64,000 bases of DNA from Micromonospora marina (GTDB lineage: Bacteria; Actinomycetota; Actinomycetes; Mycobacteriales; Micromonosporaceae), in contig NZ_FMCV01000016.1 of assembly GCF_900091565.1 (NCBI RefSeq), forward strand, positions 79,780-143,779. The letters are read 5' to 3'. A program made the position numbers and the translations under genes. This document shows positions 60,786 through 64,000 of the stretch, one piece after another (the stretch's first letter is position 1; the number at the start of each line of letters is the position of its first letter). Under the pieces are notes generated by a model. That model ran no database searches and had not been told where the DNA came from. It worked only from the letters and a program-made list of their open reading frames with translations.

Positions 60786-61088
60786 ATGTCGAACTACTCG
60801 TTCAACTTCCAGCAGGCTGACGCCGTCCTCCACGACATGAACCAGATCAATGTGCGCATCAAGTCCGCTCTCGCGCAGATGGAGCAGACGGTCGAGGCGA
60901 GCCTCGCCGAATGGACCGGTGCCGCGCAGCAGCAGTACTACGCGTCAAAGGCGGTATGGAACCAGTCGGCGGATCAGATGACGGTGCATCTGGACCGCGC
61001 ACGGGCCACGCTGTACCAGATCTCCGACAACTACGGAACGACCGAACATCGCCACGCGATGATCTGGAACGACGTCCGCGGCGGATGA
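60786..61088 (+). CDS. WXG100-family protein (EsxA/EsxB-like), second of pair
   Basis: 100 residues with the same hairpin layout; the turn reads LAEWTGAAQQQYY (Trp-Thr-Gly). AAAGGACC lies just upstream of ATG 60786. The pair order of two small WXG genes in one transcript is the usual Esx arrangement. It is more polar than its partner (QQADAVLHDMNQINVRIKSALAQMEQTV), consistent with a heterodimer. Confidence 0.92.
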   Translation: MSNYSFNFQQADAVLHDMNQINVRIKSALAQMEQTVEASLAEWTGAAQQQYYASKAVWNQSADQMTVHLDRARATLYQISDNYGTTEHRHAMIWNDVRGG

Positions 61089-61177
61089 GTCGGCGTACCT
61101 CGGCTGCCGTGTCGCGTGTCGGCGCGGCAGCCGCTTTCCTTCCTTGAGTGCGGGGCCCCGACAACGGAGACGATCTG

Positions 61178-61975
61178 ATGGGCATCGACTACAGCCACCC
61201 GAACATCGAAGCGCTGGATGCGCTCGGGATCCTGTCGGAGTACGACCAGGAACACGGACAAGAGGTCGGCTGGGCGCGGTCGGTCATCCAGCAGTACTGG
61301 TGGGTCGACTTCACGCCGGTCTCGGGGACCGGCGGACAGCTTCCGGTCACGGTCCCCATGTGGGACGAGGAGGAGCGGGCGCTCATCGACTGGTTCGAGG
61401 CCGAGGTCGTCGACCAGTGGGACACCATCGTCCCGAACACTCTGGACGATCAGGTCGGTGTCGACGGTTACAACGAGGACGACCCGAAATACGAACTCGA
61501 AACGACCGTCGACCACCCTGAGGACAGCGAATACTCGGGTGGGGACAATCCCAACCACGAACTGTCGGTCAGCACCGAGGCCCTGCGTCACATGGCCAAC
61601 CAGGTCGACCGGGTCGTCGGGCTCACGGACGGTACGAACATCCTCCTGACGGTGCGGAACCAGTTGGCCGAGCTGAACATGCTGCCCGGTGGCTTCGCCA
61701 AGGCGGAGGTGCTGCGCCAACGGATCGAGGGTGTCAGCGCGGACGACGCGGGTCTGCGTGGTGACGTCATGGGGGTGCTGCTGGCCACCCATGGGGCGCT
61801 GGTCGCGGTCAAGGAGGGCCTTCTCCAGATCGCGGACGGTTACGACAACGCCGAGGAATTCAACGACATGACCGCCAGTTCCCTGCGGGAGCAGATGGGG
61901 TCCGCGTGGGGCAAGATCGAAGGTCTTTCCGAGTACGGGGCCAGTAGCAGCACCAATACCGGCGGAGACCAGTAG
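61178..61975 (+). CDS. Type VII locus companion protein with WXG-like C-terminal helices
   Basis: 265 residues, ATG 61178 with GGAG upstream. The N-terminal third is acidic and aromatic (DALGILSEYDQEHGQEVGWARSVIQQYWWVDFTPV). The C-terminal half is a long helical pair (STEALRHMANQVDRVVGLTDGTNILLTVRNQLAELNMLPGGFAKAEVLRQRIEG ... EFNDMTASSLREQMGSAW), like long WXG/EspB-type N-domains but without an exact Trp-x-Gly. No signal peptide. It sits between the Esx pair and the proline-repeat protein and probably belongs to the secreted complex. I cannot name the family. Confidence 0.7.
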   Translation: MGIDYSHPNIEALDALGILSEYDQEHGQEVGWARSVIQQYWWVDFTPVSGTGGQLPVTVPMWDEEERALIDWFEAEVVDQWDTIVPNTLDDQVGVDGYNEDDPKYELETTVDHPEDSEYSGGDNPNHELSVSTEALRHMANQVDRVVGLTDGTNILLTVRNQLAELNMLPGGFAKAEVLRQRIEGVSADDAGLRGDVMGVLLATHGALVAVKEGLLQIADGYDNAEEFNDMTASSLREQMGSAWGKIEGLSEYGASSSTNTGGDQ

Positions 61976-62032
61976 TACCCGCGAGCTGCCCGATTGTTGG
62001 TTGATCGTGAGTAGGACGGAATAGAGGCGGGC

Positions 62033-64000
62033 GTGGGGGACAACGAGAAAGAAGAGAACGACCCCTGGAGGAGGGGGGTGGAGGAGGAGGCGACCTTCCG
62101 GCCCGCGGTCATCGACACCTCGAACCTCCTCGACTACCAGCAGTGGGCTGAGGAGGAGCGCGGCTGGCGCAAGCTGCTCGCATCGGTGGACGGTGGTGCG
62201 GCCCTGGAGACCGAGGAGGGCCGGGCCGAAGCCGCGAGGCTGGTCAGCGCGCAGTCGGTGATGGACGCCTCGACGGCGTTCTACAACGCCCAGGAGACGT
62301 TGATCTGGCTGGAGGACTTCATCCGCCGCCAGGCCGAGGCCATCGCCGGCCCGGAGCGCGCCTGGCAGGGGGCCGCCGCCGACGCGTTCCTGGCCAAGAT
62401 GCAGTACTTCGCTGACTGGCTGGGCAGCCAGGCGGAGCGCATCGCCGGTGTGGCCGGCACCAACCACATCAACTCGGTGCCTCACCAACTGCTCAACAGC
62501 GCCAACTACCTGGCCTGGGCCCAGTACGCGATCAAGAAGCTCGACTACGACTGGGCGACCATCGCGAGGGAGAGCGGGGTCGGCACCAGCGGAAAGCTGG
62601 TGCCGATCAGCGGTACCGCGTTCGAGAAGCCGATGGCCCGGCAGATGGCGCAGGTCGTCGGCACCCTGGCCGACCAGTACAACTTCACGTACGACGCGGT
62701 GGCTCCACCGGGCGGGACCGGCGAGCCGGACATCCCGGAGCCGACGATGCCGACCACACCGCAGTTGACGACGCCGCCTCCCCTGACCACGCCGCCGCCC
62801 CTGACGACGCCGCCGCCCCCGACGATCCCGCCGCCGGATGTGACGCCGCCACCAACGAACGGGCCTCCGGAGGTGACGCCTCCGCCGACGATTCCGCCGC
62901 CGGATGTCACGCCGCCACCAACGAACGGGCCTCCGGAGGTGACGCCTCCGCCGACGATTCCGCCGCCGGATGTCACGCCGCCATCGGCAGGCGGGCCTCC
63001 CGAGGTGACGCCTCCCCCGACGATTCCGCCGCCGGATGTCACGCCGCCTCCCCAGGTGGCGCCGCCGGGTGTGGTGCCGCCCCCGGCGGTGGCGCCCCCG
63101 GGCACTCCGCCGCCTGCGCAGGGTCCGCCCGACCCGGACGGGGGGCTCCCGCCCCCGCAGGTGGTGCCACCGCCGAACTCCCACAACTCCACGGTGCCGG
63201 TACCACCAGACCTCGCTCCCGCGCCGCCCATCGTCACTCCCGCCCCGGTCGGCGGCCTGCCGGGCTTCGACAGTCCACCCACCGACGGGTCCGGCGTCGA
63301 CCAGCCCTCCGGTGGTGTCGTTCCGCCACCGGTCACACCCCCACCGGTCGTTCCGCCGCCGGTCGCAGCGCCACCCGTCGTTCCCCCGGTCGTTGCCCCG
63401 CCTCCTGCGAACGGCGGGACCAGCCAGCCGCCGGAAACGGATTCACCGGATTCCGGCGGTGCTGTCCAGCCCCCGGTGATTCCTGATGCGCCGGCCTCGC
63501 CGGACCTGCCGGACGTCCCTGCGCCGCCGCTGGCACCGGAAGTGCCGGCGGTTCCCGAAGCTCCGGGTTCGTCGGGACCGGGTGCGCCGGACGCGCCGGC
63601 TGTTCCGGAGCTGCCGGTGGTGCCGGAGGTCCCTGGTGTGCCAGACGTGCCGGAGGTTCCTGGTGTGCCGGATGTGCCGGTGGTGCCGGGTGTTCCGCCG
63701 ATGGTTCCGCCGATGATGCCGCCGGGTGCTGGTGGTCCGGGTGTTGGTGGGCAGTTGCCTGAGGTGCCGGATTCGGGTGGTCTGGTGGAGGGGGATCCGG
63801 GGGATTGGCAGCCGGTGGTTCCGGGGGCTCCGGTGCCGGATGCGCCGTCGGGTGTGGGTTCTGGTGGTGCTGGTCTGGGTCCGGATGTGCCGGCTGCGCC
63901 GGGTGCGCCGGCTGTTCCGGGTGCGCCGGCTGTTCCGGGTGCGCCGGTGGTGCCGGAGGTTCCTGGTGCGCCGGATGTGCCGGCGGTGCCGGATGTGCCG
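62033..64000 (+). CDS. WXG-like protein with very long proline-repeat region, runs off the window
   Basis: GTG 62033 opens a frame with no stop through 64000 (656 codons visible). Residues 1-220 are helical and contain ERAWQGAAADAFLAKMQYFADWLGSQ, a Trp-Gln-Gly WXG turn, like PPE/EspB/CpnT N-domains. From about 228 the chain is almost wholly proline-rich: 22-residue PPPTIPPPDVTPP-type repeats, then shorter VPEVPGVPDVP and APAVPGAP repeats at the edge. The design, WXG head plus long linker, is that of a large type VII effector whose C-terminal domain would lie beyond the window. GTG is chosen as the first start after the previous stop with GAGGCGGG upstream. Confidence 0.8.
   Translation, partial: MGDNEKEENDPWRRGVEEEATFRPAVIDTSNLLDYQQWAEEERGWRKLLASVDGGAALETEEGRAEAARLVSAQSVMDASTAFYNAQETLIWLEDFIRRQAEAIAGPERAWQGAAADAFLAKMQYFADWLGSQAERIAGVAGTNHINSVPHQLLNSANYLAWAQYAIKKLDYDWATIARESGVGTSGKLVPISGTAFEKPMARQMAQVVGTLADQYNFTYDAVAPPGGTGEPDIPEPTMPTTPQLTTPPPLTTPPPLTTPPPPTIPPPDVTPPPTNGPPEVTPPPTIPPPDVTPPPTNGPPEVTPPPTIPPPDVTPPSAGGPPEVTPPPTIPPPDVTPPPQVAPPGVVPPPAVAPPGTPPPAQGPPDPDGGLPPPQVVPPPNSHNSTVPVPPDLAPAPPIVTPAPVGGLPGFDSPPTDGSGVDQPSGGVVPPPVTPPPVVPPPVAAPPVVPPVVAPPPANGGTSQPPETDSPDSGGAVQPPVIPDAPASPDLPDVPAPPLAPEVPAVPEAPGSSGPGAPDAPAVPELPVVPEVPGVPDVPEVPGVPDVPVVPGVPPMVPPMMPPGAGGPGVGGQLPEVPDSGGLVEGDPGDWQPVVPGAPVPDAPSGVGSGGAGLGPDVPAAPGAPAVPGAPAVPGAPVVPEVPGAPDVPAVPDVP
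62813..63055 (+). repeat. 66-base tandem repeats in the proline-rich region
   Basis: Units begin at 62813, 62879 and 62945, with a partial fourth at 63011. Each encodes PPPTIPPPDVT followed by PPPTNGPPEVT (the third varies to PPSAGGPPEVT). DNA identity between units is high, so copy number may change by slippage. The repeats prolong the stalk after the WXG-like head. Confidence 0.9.

Noticed and set aside
62545..63336. Long minus-strand Gly-rich frame (263 codons)
   Set aside because: It is the antisense of the proline-repeat region of the plus-strand WXG protein; Gly-rich monotony mirrors Pro codons.

Overview
The window is GC-rich actinobacterial DNA (third codon positions almost all G/C, many GTG starts, many 1-4 base stop/start overlaps). 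Gene content and protein style suggest Micromonospora or a close relative in the Micromonosporaceae. That is inference; there is no rRNA or other marker gene here. I saw no tRNA, rRNA, CRISPR array, insertion sequence or integrase.

Layout. 1-4553: the end of a HAD phosphatase, a two-gene drug-type ABC exporter, a DUF5988-like small protein, a VOC protein, a worn stretch, and a fumarylacetoacetate-hydrolase-family enzyme. 4618-21276: an alginate utilisation island. Secreted PL6 and PL7 lyases, IclR and LacI regulators, a three-gene sugar ABC importer, a short-chain reductase, two heparinase II/III-type lyases without signal peptides, a YesL-like membrane protein, KDPG aldolase, KDG kinase and an MFS transporter form a nearly complete route: polymer, unsaturated oligomers, DEH, KDG, KDPG, then pyruvate plus glyceraldehyde-3-phosphate. 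21333-28390: a GNAT enzyme, a large LuxR-type (LAL) regulator and two overlapping secreted serine proteases (S8, then S1).

28695-39750: a surface glycopolymer locus. A Wzx-like flippase and two glycosyltransferases lie on the plus strand. An LCP ligase, UDP-GlcNAc 2-epimerase, WbuB-like glycosyltransferase, CapF and CapE lie on the minus strand, followed by a divergent Wzy-like polymerase. CapE, CapF and the 2-epimerase make up the UDP-N-acetyl-L-fucosamine pathway. 39989-42450: an NAD(P)-binding protein behind two perfect tandem operator palindromes, and a Ser/Thr kinase with an external discoidin-type domain.

42456-64000: the most unusual part, a type VII secretion (WXG100)-associated locus. 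A minus-strand operon runs YbaB-like protein, WXG-like partner, one intact 4750-residue giant protein, an unknown 357-residue protein and a GlcNAc-transferase-family protein. The giant carries a CpnT/WXG-like N-terminus, a long Pro/Ala/Thr linker, two copies of a His/Cys C80-like ('lonely Cys') module, an OTU-like Cys/His module and a HELTH zincin-like motif. Divergent from it are two WXG100 proteins, a longer companion, and a proline-repeat WXG protein that runs off the right edge. No secretion-machine core (EccB/C/D/E, mycosin) is in the window.
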